Source: Streptococcus varani
GTDB lineage: Bacteria > Bacillota > Bacilli > Lactobacillales > Streptococcaceae
Assembly (NCBI RefSeq): GCF_001375655.1
Contig: NZ_CTEN01000005.1
Location: 26,543-90,542 of the forward strand
Length of the DNA: 64,000 nt
Direction: 5' to 3'
This document shows positions 28,260 to 35,608 of the stretch, piece after piece. Positions within the stretch are counted from its first letter, which is position 1. Each line of letters starts with the position of its first letter. The translations under genes were made by a program, and so were the position numbers. The notes below the pieces were generated by a model. The model saw only the letters and a list, made by a program, of their open reading frames with translations, was not told the origin of the DNA and did not search any database.

Positions 28260-30709
28260 GTCTTGTCCTCCACCGTAAATTTGAGTTGACCAGCAGACAC
28301 TCCAATTTTCAAGATCTGACCAGCTTGGATTTCCTGACGCAAGAGCATTTCTGCCAAGCGATCCTCTACCTTAGTCTGAATCAACCTACACAACGGTCTA
28401 GCCCCCATATCGGGATCATATCCTTCCTTGGCCAAAAGTTTGAGGGCCGAAGCTTGAAACTTCAGATTCATTCCTTTCTCAGCCATAATGGCTAAGAGTG
28501 GTTTGATCATAACCTTGACAACTTCCTGCATGTCTTCGTTAGACAAACTATGGAAGACAACCTTCTCATCAATACGATTAATAAATTCAGGACGGTAAGC
28601 TTTTTTCAACTCCTCTAAGATGCGCTTTTCCACATGTTCCTGACTACGAGAAACATCAAGAGCTCCAAAGCCAACGGTCTTATCGTCTCGTAAAGCGGTC
28701 GCCCCCAAGTTAGACGTCATGATAATGAGGGTATTGGAGAAGTCGATTTTACGTCCTTTACTATCCGTTAACACCCCGTCGTCTAAAACCTGCAAGAGAA
28801 CATTGAAAATATCTGGATGGGCTTTTTCCACCTCATCAAAGAGAAGAACAGAGTAGGGTTTGTTTCGGACTTTTTCTGTCAGCTCACCACCCTCTTCATA
28901 ACCCACATAGCCTGGAGGGGCGCCATTGAGGCGAATAGCTGCAAATTTTTCCATATACTCAGACATATCAAAACGAATGAGAGCTGACTCATCATCAAAG
29001 AGAACTTGAGCCAAGGCCTTCGCTAACTCGGTCTTTCCGACACCCGTCGGACCCAAGAACATGAAGGATCCGATAGGCCGTTTGCCAGTGCGAATGCCAG
29101 ACTGATTACGGCGAATAGCCCTGCTAACAGCTGAGATAGCCTCATTTTGTCCAATGACTCGTTTATGCAAGTCAGCTTCTAGATTGAGATACTTCTTGGC
29201 GTCTGTCTTGGTCAGCTTGGTAAGAGGTATACCGGATAAACGACTAAGAGTATCTAGAATAGCATCTGATGTCACCTTGAGGGGATAAGCAGGTGTCTCA
29301 TCTTGCTCATCCTCAGACTGGCGAATCAACTCTCCCAATTTTTTGTACTGTTTGTTCAGAAGCGCTTCTTCTAACCGATCTTTTTCTTCTTTCACCGCTA
29401 CTTTTGAAGCATTCTGCACAGTGGCACTGGCTTCATCCAATAAATCAATAGCGGAATCTGGTAAATTTTTGCTCGTCAGGTAACGCTTGGCATAGGTCAC
29501 TGCCGTCACAATAGCCTCATCAGAAATGGTCACTCGGTGGTATTGTTCATAAGCAGCTTTCAGGCCACGCAAGATAGCAATAGAATCCTCTACATTAGGC
29601 TCTTCGATTGTTACCTTTGCAAAACGACGAACAAGGGCTGCGTCTTTTTCAATATGCTTTTGGTATTCTTCTTGTGTCGTTGCGCCCACCATATGGAGAC
29701 TCCCTCGGGAAAGAGCCGGCTTCAAAATATTTGCCGCGTCCATGGTCGAATCAATACCAGAGCCTGAACCCATTATCGTATGCAGTTCATCAATAAAAAG
29801 GATAACCTGCCCATCTTCTTCAATATCATTGATGATATTATTCATCCGTTCTTCAAAATCACCACGAAAGCGAGTACCCGCTACCACACTCATCAAATCC
29901 AGTTCCAAAACACGCATACCAGCTAAACTAGCTGGAACCTGACCTGCAGCAACCCTTTGTGCCAGCCCGAGAGCAAGGGCAGTCTTCCCAACACCCGCAT
30001 CTCCAACCAGAACAGGATTGTTTTTTGTTTTACGGGAAATAATCTGAACCATACGGGAAATTTCTTTCTCTCGACCGATGACCGGTTCCAAGAGTCCAGA
30101 TCTAGCTTGAGCCGTTAAGTCTCTAGAATAGTCCTCCAAACCACCACTCTGAGCTTGAGGCATGCCTCCCATCATACTAGCCATGGATGGACTTTTCCCA
30201 GCATTCCCCTTAAGCAAGTTTCGAACAGCTTTTAATTCTTCCTTAGAAAATCCAGCCTTGACCTCCAAACTCTTGCGAACATCGATGTATCGTAAACTAT
30301 CTTCTGAACCCTCTAAACGAAAACCAACCTTATCCAAAATCTGAGCGGCTACTGAGCGACGATCTAACAACATGGCTAAAAAGACATGCTCTGTTCCAAG
30401 ACTCTTAGACTTAGTAATATCAGCAATCTTCTCTGCCATTTCTTCAACTTCCAACAAGCGTTTTGAGGCAGGTAAAATAGTTGTTAGCTGTATTTCCTCA
30501 CGGTATTCGCGTTCGGTAACAGCAAACGTAGCTTGCTCAAAATCATCAATATCTGCCGGAAACTCCATCAAAGCCGAGCCTGCAACTGTGTCATGGTTGA
30601 CAACAAAGGAAAGCAGAATATGCCAGCTTTCCAAATAAGGGCAGTCATAACGTTGGGCAATCAGTTTAGCATCCTCAAATACCCGACTTAATCCGCTGGA
30701 AAATTTCAT
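28256..30709 (-). CDS. clpC: ATP-dependent Clp protease ATP-binding subunit ClpC
   Basis: 817 residues, full length. The N-terminal ClpN repeats (about 1-145) precede AAA1 with Walker A GDAGVGKTALALG and a Walker B LFIDELHTIMGSG; AAA2 has GPTGVGKTELAKAL. A VGFG loop around DKTVGFGALD is the likely ClpP-docking tripeptide. ClpC unfolds proteins for ClpP degradation, often with adaptors. One base separates its ATG from the ctsR stop, the normal streptococcal arrangement. It is regulated by CtsR through the operator at 31187. Confidence 0.95.
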   Translation of the reverse strand: MKFSSGLSRVFEDAKLIAQRYDCPYLESWHILLSFVVNHDTVAGSALMEFPADIDDFEQATFAVTEREYREEIQLTTILPASKRLLEVEEMAEKIADITKSKSLGTEHVFLAMLLDRRSVAAQILDKVGFRLEGSEDSLRYIDVRKSLEVKAGFSKEELKAVRNLLKGNAGKSPSMASMMGGMPQAQSGGLEDYSRDLTAQARSGLLEPVIGREKEISRMVQIISRKTKNNPVLVGDAGVGKTALALGLAQRVAAGQVPASLAGMRVLELDLMSVVAGTRFRGDFEERMNNIINDIEEDGQVILFIDELHTIMGSGSGIDSTMDAANILKPALSRGSLHMVGATTQEEYQKHIEKDAALVRRFAKVTIEEPNVEDSIAILRGLKAAYEQYHRVTISDEAIVTAVTYAKRYLTSKNLPDSAIDLLDEASATVQNASKVAVKEEKDRLEEALLNKQYKKLGELIRQSEDEQDETPAYPLKVTSDAILDTLSRLSGIPLTKLTKTDAKKYLNLEADLHKRVIGQNEAISAVSRAIRRNQSGIRTGKRPIGSFMFLGPTGVGKTELAKALAQVLFDDESALIRFDMSEYMEKFAAIRLNGAPPGYVGYEEGGELTEKVRNKPYSVLLFDEVEKAHPDIFNVLLQVLDDGVLTDSKGRKIDFSNTLIIMTSNLGATALRDDKTVGFGALDVSRSQEHVEKRILEELKKAYRPEFINRIDEKVVFHSLSNEDMQEVVKVMIKPLLAIMAEKGMNLKFQASALKLLAKEGYDPDMGARPLCRLIQTKVEDRLAEMLLRQEIQAGQILKIGVSAGQLKFTVEDKT

Positions 30710-30710
30710 T

Positions 30711-31169
30711 CTAGTCCTCTTTTCTGTCTAATCTTCTCAAAATCTGTCTCATCATACGAGCTCGAATCCTGTTGGCATCTGCACCCAAACTATCATCCGT
30801 TCCCATTGCCAGGGTCAAATTGCCTTCTCTTTCTGTCATTAAGTTCTCATCAAAAAGGAGCTGTAAAATATCCGAATAAACTGGCCAAGATAATTCTTCT
30901 CCCATATTTTGCAAAAGATCATAGATCAGCTCATGCTTATCTGAGAAGGTGATGCGACCGATACGGATGTAGCCACCACCACCACGTTTACTCTCTACAA
31001 TATAGCCACGACTGGCTGTAAACCGTGTCTTAATGACATAGTTAATCTGACTAGGTACCACTTCAAACCGACTGGCTAACTCTGAACGTTTGAGCTCTGC
31101 CACACTAACTCTTTCTAGAATGGATTTGATATGTTCTTCAATATAATCGGAAGTATTTTTCATGACCAT
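30711..31169 (-). CDS. ctsR: Heat-shock repressor CtsR
   Basis: 152 residues, usual size. Winged-helix N-terminal domain with the glycine-rich wing ESKRGGGGYIRIGRI typical of CtsR, then a C-terminal part ending RARMMRQILRRLD. CtsR represses clp genes and is inactivated by heat, the Gly-rich wing being the thermosensor. The ATG at 31169 lies 8 nt after AAAGGG; MKNTSD two codons later is an alternative. The operator overlaps its own promoter. Confidence 0.94.
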   Translation of the reverse strand: MVMKNTSDYIEEHIKSILERVSVAELKRSELASRFEVVPSQINYVIKTRFTASRGYIVESKRGGGGYIRIGRITFSDKHELIYDLLQNMGEELSWPVYSDILQLLFDENLMTEREGNLTLAMGTDDSLGADANRIRARMMRQILRRLDRKED

Positions 31170-31186
31170 ATTAGCATCCCTTTCTT

Positions 31187-31203
31187 ACTGACTATTATTG
31201 ACT
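31187..31203. promoter_or_regulatory. CtsR operator
   Basis: On the minus strand two heptads AGTCAAT and AGTCAGT, separated by AAT, match the CtsR box (AGTCAAA-NAN-AGTCAAA) with two mismatches. It lies just downstream of the -10 box. Confidence 0.75.
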
Positions 31204-31232
31204 ATTATAGCATTCCAAGGGGTATTTTACAA
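31204..31232 (-). promoter_or_regulatory. ctsR-clpC promoter
   Basis: On the minus strand TTGTAA (31232-31227) and TATAAT (31209-31204), 17-bp spacer, directly abutting the CtsR operator. Confidence 0.72.
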
Positions 31233-31263
31233 GAAATTGCCATCTAGCAAACTGAGCAAATGC

Positions 31264-31292
31264 TTGCTTTTAAAAGAGAAAATCATTATACT
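31264..31292 (+). promoter_or_regulatory. Promoter of thioredoxin-like gene
   Basis: TTGCTT (31264-31269) and TATACT (31287-31292), 17-bp spacer, divergent from the ctsR promoter. Confidence 0.6.
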
Positions 31293-31320
31293 AACACTAT
31301 CTAATAAGCAAGGAGAAAAT

Positions 31321-31680
31321 ATGTTTTTTAAGAATACGTTTGAAGAGGATATCCAATACTTTCAGGCGGTTTCACCTAAAGAAGCCCGTCGACTTTTGGA
31401 GACCAAAGACGGAGCTATCCTATTTTTAGGGAGAGAGTCTTGTCCTTACTGTCGTCTCTTTGCTCCGAAATTGGCAGCACTTGCGAAGCGGGAAAAGTGG
31501 ACCGTTTACTTCCTCCATACGCAAAACCCAGCCTACTCTGCTCAAGAAGTCGCCCAGCTTCGCCAAGATTATGGTGTGCCAACTGTTCCTGGTTTCCTGC
31601 AGGCTAAGGCAGATGGTGTTGCTGTTCGTTGCGACTCATCGATGACAGAAGAGGAAATCCAAAATTTTATTACAGAATAA
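31321..31680 (+). CDS. Thioredoxin-like protein (bacteriocin transport accessory family)
   Basis: 119 residues with a thioredoxin fold and a CPYC active site (RESCPYCRLFAPKLAAL) plus a cis-proline VPTVPGFL. It fits the PedC/BrcD-type bacteriocin transport accessory family (TIGR01295), but no bacteriocin genes are near, so a general disulfide role is as likely. No signal peptide is seen. The ATG at 31321 follows AAGGAG; the frame is open 41 codons upstream but there lies the promoter. Confidence 0.8.
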   Translation: MFFKNTFEEDIQYFQAVSPKEARRLLETKDGAILFLGRESCPYCRLFAPKLAALAKREKWTVYFLHTQNPAYSAQEVAQLRQDYGVPTVPGFLQAKADGVAVRCDSSMTEEEIQNFITE

Positions 31681-31707
31681 AAATCGTTTTAAAAGCAAAT
31701 TCAAGTA

Positions 31708-31747
31708 AAAATGACTGATGAATGAAGCCTCCAATCAGTCATTTTTT
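31708..31747 (+). terminator. Terminator after thioredoxin-like gene
   Basis: AAATGACTGAT pairs with ATCAGTCATTT across a 13-nt loop, followed by TTTT; it may also stop the convergent MFS gene. Confidence 0.7.
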
Positions 31748-31762
31748 ATCTTATCAAATACT

Positions 31763-32917
31763 TTAGGATATCTCCTTTTTCCTTAAAAACAGAAAGAAGA
31801 CTAAACTTAAGAACATGGCACCAGCTGTAATGTAAAAAGGAGTAACAAACATTTCCCAAGAGAGTCGAGCAACCAGCTTGGTTAGGATGAGGGGCGATAC
31901 AATGACACCAATATTACCAGCTGTAATCGCCATACTGGTCACGAATGTCAACTGTTCTTTGGGATAATGGATAGCCATCCCATCAAAAATAGCCGACATT
32001 CCTCCTACAAAACTAGCTCCAATGAGTATGGCTCCAAGATAAAATAATGGAAGATGATTCCCAAAAACAAAGAGAAGATTCCCAAGAGCCATCAAAAGCA
32101 ACATGAGGGGCAAGGTGTAACTTTTCATCACTTTACTAATGGTTCCAAAGACAAGCCCCAGAAGAATACCGCTAAAGGCTAAAACTACTAAAAGACGGCT
32201 GGCATCAAACTGATTATAGGCATAATGATTGACCAGTAACGTTGGGATTTTAATGGTTGCACCAATATAGGCAATCCCAATCAAGAGGGTAATGAGCATC
32301 CATAGAACCGCTTCTTGATCGAAGACAACTACTTTTGTTAGACGCTTTTCTTGAACGGGTATATCTATCACAAAATAATGAAAGAGAAATAAGACTGGTA
32401 AAACGAGTATATAAATTAAGAAAATATATCGGGTTCCTAATAGCAAAGCATAACCTACTAAAAACGTTGTTAGGGTCTTACCAATATTGAGAGTAGCTGT
32501 CCGCATACCAATCATTGCTGAACGACTCTCTTTGTCGAAATAATCACTAATCATGCTAATGGATAAAGGGTTGTAAATTCCAATCCCAAAACCCAAAAGT
32601 AAGCGACCAATAAAGACTAGTTGAAAATTTGTCGCAAAAAAGGATAGAAGTCCAGATAAAAAAATCAATGACAAGCCCAGTTCAACTGTTTTTTTCTTGC
32701 CAATCTTAGCAATTAGTAGATTACTAAAAATAACAGCCAATAGAATCATCATCGCTGGAATAGTGACCAATGTTTCTACAGAAACAAGGGTAATTGATGG
32801 ATCTTTAGCATGATAAAATGTATAGAGATCAGGTATAGCTGGTGCAATCGCTAGGTGCGACATAATAAAAAGCGAAGTAGAGAGTAAGGCAATTTTCAGC
32901 CCCTTTATTTGTTTCAT
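31763..32917 (-). CDS. Major facilitator superfamily transporter
   Basis: 384 residues with twelve hydrophobic helices. The MFS loop 2-3 motif appears as NLLIAKIGKKKTVELG and a helix 4 arginine region as GRLLLGFGIGIYNPLSISMI. Related to CynX/NarK-like or drug-efflux permeases, with no clear substrate. The ATG at 32917 after AAAGGAAATAAC is preferred over one nine codons earlier. It follows tsf on the same strand but is separated by a terminator. Confidence 0.8.
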   Translation of the reverse strand: MKQIKGLKIALLSTSLFIMSHLAIAPAIPDLYTFYHAKDPSITLVSVETLVTIPAMMILLAVIFSNLLIAKIGKKKTVELGLSLIFLSGLLSFFATNFQLVFIGRLLLGFGIGIYNPLSISMISDYFDKESRSAMIGMRTATLNIGKTLTTFLVGYALLLGTRYIFLIYILVLPVLFLFHYFVIDIPVQEKRLTKVVVFDQEAVLWMLITLLIGIAYIGATIKIPTLLVNHYAYNQFDASRLLVVLAFSGILLGLVFGTISKVMKSYTLPLMLLLMALGNLLFVFGNHLPLFYLGAILIGASFVGGMSAIFDGMAIHYPKEQLTFVTSMAITAGNIGVIVSPLILTKLVARLSWEMFVTPFYITAGAMFLSLVFFLFLRKKEIS

Positions 32918-32944
32918 GTTATTTCCTTTATTGGAGGATGTCAT

Positions 32945-32980
32945 AAAAAGAAAATCGTACTGTCTACGATTTTCTTTTTA
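32945..32980 (-). terminator. rpsB-tsf operon terminator
   Basis: AAAAAGAAAATCGTA and TACGATTTTCTTTTT form a 15-bp stem around five bases. Confidence 0.85.
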
Positions 32981-32985
32981 GTTAT

Positions 32986-34026
32986 TTAGTTGTTCAAAGC
33001 TGCTGCCATTGTAGCAGCTACTTCTGATTCGAAGTCATTAGCTTTCTTCTCGATACCTTCACCAACTTCAAAACGAGCGAATTCAATAGCTTTAGCGTTT
33101 ACGCTATCAAGGTAAGCTTCAACTGTTTTGCTATCGTCCATGATGTACACTTGTGCAAGAAGAGTGTAAGCTTGGTCAACTTTAGTATTGTCAAGCATGA
33201 AGCGATCCATTTTACCTGGAAGAATTTTATCCCAGATTTTTTCTGGTTTACCTTCTGCCGCCAATTCAGCTTTGATATTTTCTTCAGCTGCTGCGATGAT
33301 TTCAGGAGTCAATTGAGCTTTTGAACCGTATTCCAAGAATGGAAGAGCTGGTTTATCAACCATTGCACGCGATTCATTGTCTTGCTCGATAGCATGGTTG
33401 AGTTGAGCCAATTCATCTTTAACAAACTGTTCGTTCAATTCAGTGTATGAAAGAACGGTTGGTTTCATGGCTGCAATATGCATAGATACTTGTTTCGCAA
33501 GGGCATCATCGCCACCTTCAACAACAGAGATAACACCAATACGACCGCCGTTATGTTGGTAAGCACCAAAATGTTGATCATCTGCTTTTTCGATCAAAGC
33601 AAATCGACGGAATGAAATTTTCTCACCGATAGTTGCAGTTGCATTGACATAAGCTGCTTCCAAAGTTTCACCTGAAGGCATTGTCAAAGCAAGTGCCTCT
33701 TCGTTGTTAGCTGGTTTACCTTCTGCAATGACTTTAGCTGTTTGGTTTACCAAATCAACAAATTGAGCGTTTTTCGCAACAAAGTCTGTTTCGGCGTTTA
33801 CTTCAACTACCGCAGCTACGTTACCATTTACATAGACACCAGTCAAGCCTTCTGCAGCAACGCGGTCAGCTTTTTTAGCTGCCTTAGCCATACCTTTTTC
33901 GCGAAGTAATTCAATCGCCTTTTCGATGTCACCGTCAGTTTCAACCAAGGCTTTCTTAGCGTCCATAACGCCAGCACCTGATTTTTCACGCAATTCTTTA
34001 ACAAGTTTTGCTGTAATTTCTGCCAT
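32986..34026 (-). CDS. tsf: Elongation factor Ts
   Basis: 346 residues. The N-terminal UBA-like part [20 protein letters not shown] and the TDFVAKN motif that contacts EF-Tu are present. EF-Ts recycles EF-Tu by exchanging GDP for GTP. The length is as in other streptococci, which carry an extended dimerisation domain. Start at 34026 after GGAGGAAAAACTC; five upstream codons lie in the ribosome site. Second gene of the rpsB-tsf operon, behind a long structured spacer. Confidence 0.96.
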   Translation of the reverse strand: MAEITAKLVKELREKSGAGVMDAKKALVETDGDIEKAIELLREKGMAKAAKKADRVAAEGLTGVYVNGNVAAVVEVNAETDFVAKNAQFVDLVNQTAKVIAEGKPANNEEALALTMPSGETLEAAYVNATATIGEKISFRRFALIEKADDQHFGAYQHNGGRIGVISVVEGGDDALAKQVSMHIAAMKPTVLSYTELNEQFVKDELAQLNHAIEQDNESRAMVDKPALPFLEYGSKAQLTPEIIAAAEENIKAELAAEGKPEKIWDKILPGKMDRFMLDNTKVDQAYTLLAQVYIMDDSKTVEAYLDSVNAKAIEFARFEVGEGIEKKANDFESEVAATMAAALNN

Positions 34027-34078
34027 GAGTTTTTCCTCCAAAATTTTTTGACCAGTCGCCTGATCTTTTCTATAAAAT

Positions 34079-34108
34079 AAGGGGCAGGGCTCAGCCCCGC
34101 CCCTTAGG
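34079..34108 (-). terminator. Attenuator-like hairpin between rpsB and tsf
   Basis: AAGGGGC..GGGCT pairs with AGCCC..GCCCCTT, a very stable stem, followed on the minus strand by ATTTTATAG. It probably lowers tsf transcription relative to rpsB or protects mRNA ends. Confidence 0.65.
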
Positions 34109-34138
34109 TGTTTTTTAAATTGTAAGTGAGCAATGAGC

Positions 34139-34373
34139 TCTTAGTTACTTGTAATTGTACACGAGCTAAAGGCTTCGGGATTTAGATAGCTTGTCTAGCA
34201 AATCAGGATTTGCTGTCAAGCTCCTAAAATCCTGTTGCCTTTGGGCGCTCTTAGTTACTTATAAATTGTACTCGGACTAAAATCCTGCTGAAAAAGATAA
34301 ACTTCCTTGTGTGCAAGCACACGGTGTCAGTTTCCTATTTTCAATTGGATTTTTTACCGTCCTTAGTTACTTA
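34139..34373. repeat. Triplicated spacer segment between rpsB and tsf
   Basis: The 347-bp spacer holds three imperfect copies of CTTAGTTACTTRTAAWTTGTAC: about 34141, 34251 and 34362 (the last shortened, abutting the rpsB stop). Copies one and two continue with a RCGRRCTAAA stretch, and AAATCCTGYTG recurs after them. No open frame of note. It seems a local tandem expansion of the rpsB 3' flank. Confidence 0.6.
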
Positions 34374-35150
34374 TTATTTACCTTCGACAACTTCAACCAA
34401 TTCTTCGATTGATTCAGTTGATGCTGCTTCTTCAGCCATTTCAGCTTCTACAGCTGCAACGTTATCTTCACCTTGGTTGCCTTCGATGATAGCGTCAGCC
34501 ATTTTAGCTGTAATCAATTTAACAGCGCGGATAGCGTCATCGTTAGCTGGGATGATCACATCGATGTCATCTGGATCAGTGTTTGTGTCAACCATCGCTA
34601 CAACTGGGATGCCCAATTTTTTAGCTTCTTTAACAGCGATTTGCTCTTTATGTGGGTCAACAACGTACATTACGTCTGGGATGCGTGGCATGTCTTCGAT
34701 ACCGCCCAAGAATTTTTCAAGACGAGCGCGTTGTTTGTTCAACAAGGCAACTTCTTTCTTAGGAAGAACTTCGAAAGTTCCTTCTTCTTCCATGCGTTTG
34801 ATTTCTTTCAAACGAGCGATACGTTTTTGGATTGTACCCCAGTTAGTAAGAGTACCACCCAACCAACGGTGGTTGATGAAGTATTGACCAGCGCGGATAG
34901 CTTCGTCTTTAACAGCCTCAGCAGCTTGTTTTTTCGTACCTACAAACAAGATAACCGCTTCGTTAGCTGCTGCATCACGAATAAAGTCGTAAGCTTGGTC
35001 AGCCAATTTTACAGTTTGTTGAAGGTCGATGACGTGGATACCGTTACGCTCTGTGAAGATGTATTTCGCCATCTTAGGGTTCCAGCGACGAGTTTGGTGA
35101 CCAAAGTGCACACCCGCCTCAAGAAGTTGTTTCATTGAAATTACTGCCAT
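34374..35150 (-). CDS. rpsB: Ribosomal protein S2
   Basis: 258 residues, full length: [20 protein letters not shown] and [12 protein letters not shown] at the start, [10 protein letters not shown] and [20 protein letters not shown] in the body, an acidic tail as in streptococci. S2 joins the 30S subunit late and recruits S1-like functions. Start at 35150 after AAGGAGAAATACTC; 25 upstream codons of the open frame belong to the leader. Confidence 0.96.
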   Translation of the reverse strand: MAVISMKQLLEAGVHFGHQTRRWNPKMAKYIFTERNGIHVIDLQQTVKLADQAYDFIRDAAANEAVILFVGTKKQAAEAVKDEAIRAGQYFINHRWLGGTLTNWGTIQKRIARLKEIKRMEEEGTFEVLPKKEVALLNKQRARLEKFLGGIEDMPRIPDVMYVVDPHKEQIAVKEAKKLGIPVVAMVDTNTDPDDIDVIIPANDDAIRAVKLITAKMADAIIEGNQGEDNVAAVEAEMAEEAASTESIEELVEVVEGK

Positions 35151-35265
35151 GAGTATTTCTCCTTTTTGTTTTTTCCTCTTCCAAACTTCAACTTGCAAAG
35201 CAACCCGTAGGCAACAGCCCCACAATGGATTTGAAATGAGTATTTGTTGTTTTCACAACTTAAAT

Positions 35266-35294
35266 AGTATAACAAAAATTCATCCCTTTTACAA
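35266..35294 (-). promoter_or_regulatory. rpsB promoter and leader
   Basis: On the minus strand TTGTAA (35294-35289) and TATACT (35271-35266), 17-bp spacer. The leader of about 110 nt down to the ATG begins with a GTTGTGAAAACAAC hairpin, consistent with an S2 autoregulatory leader, though I cannot match the consensus fully. I see no gene in 35296-35510. Confidence 0.65.
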
Positions 35295-35514
35295 GTCATT
35301 TGATGATTTTTTCAAGCCAGCGGTAAATAATATGCGACAAGAGCAGTTTCCTCCAAACTTTCATCTTCTAATGAGAGGATTCGAAGGTCAAAGTTACTGG
35401 AAATAGCCATTCTACTTAAGGGAAATCAAAATAGATGGGCTAGCATACTTGGTAGTAGATAGGAATGTCACATTCTGATTTTCAAAGAGTCTGACTAAGC
35501 AACCCTGTAAAACA

Positions 35515-35547
35515 AAGAAGCAGCCCTTATTGTAAGGAACTACTTCT
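35515..35547 (-). terminator. Terminator of the P-type ATPase gene
   Basis: On the minus strand AGAAGTAG..CCTT pairs with AAGG..CTGCTTCT, followed by TTGTTTT. Confidence 0.55.
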
Positions 35548-35608
35548 ATTTGTCTCATTTATTAGTAACAAAGAAATCTGCTAGGTTCTTGGAAATTCCC
35601 CTTGCTTC

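Noticed and set aside
31321..31680. Bacteriocin locus
   Set aside because: Only the thioredoxin-like accessory protein is present; no precursor peptide, immunity or ABC exporter gene is near.
34473..35138. 221-codon open frame antisense to rpsB
   Set aside because: A shadow of a highly biased ribosomal protein gene; no ribosome site.
35149..35406. 85-codon frame upstream of rpsB on the plus strand
   Set aside because: Runs antisense through the rpsB leader and promoter; low-complexity Phe/Ser-rich translation without a ribosome site.
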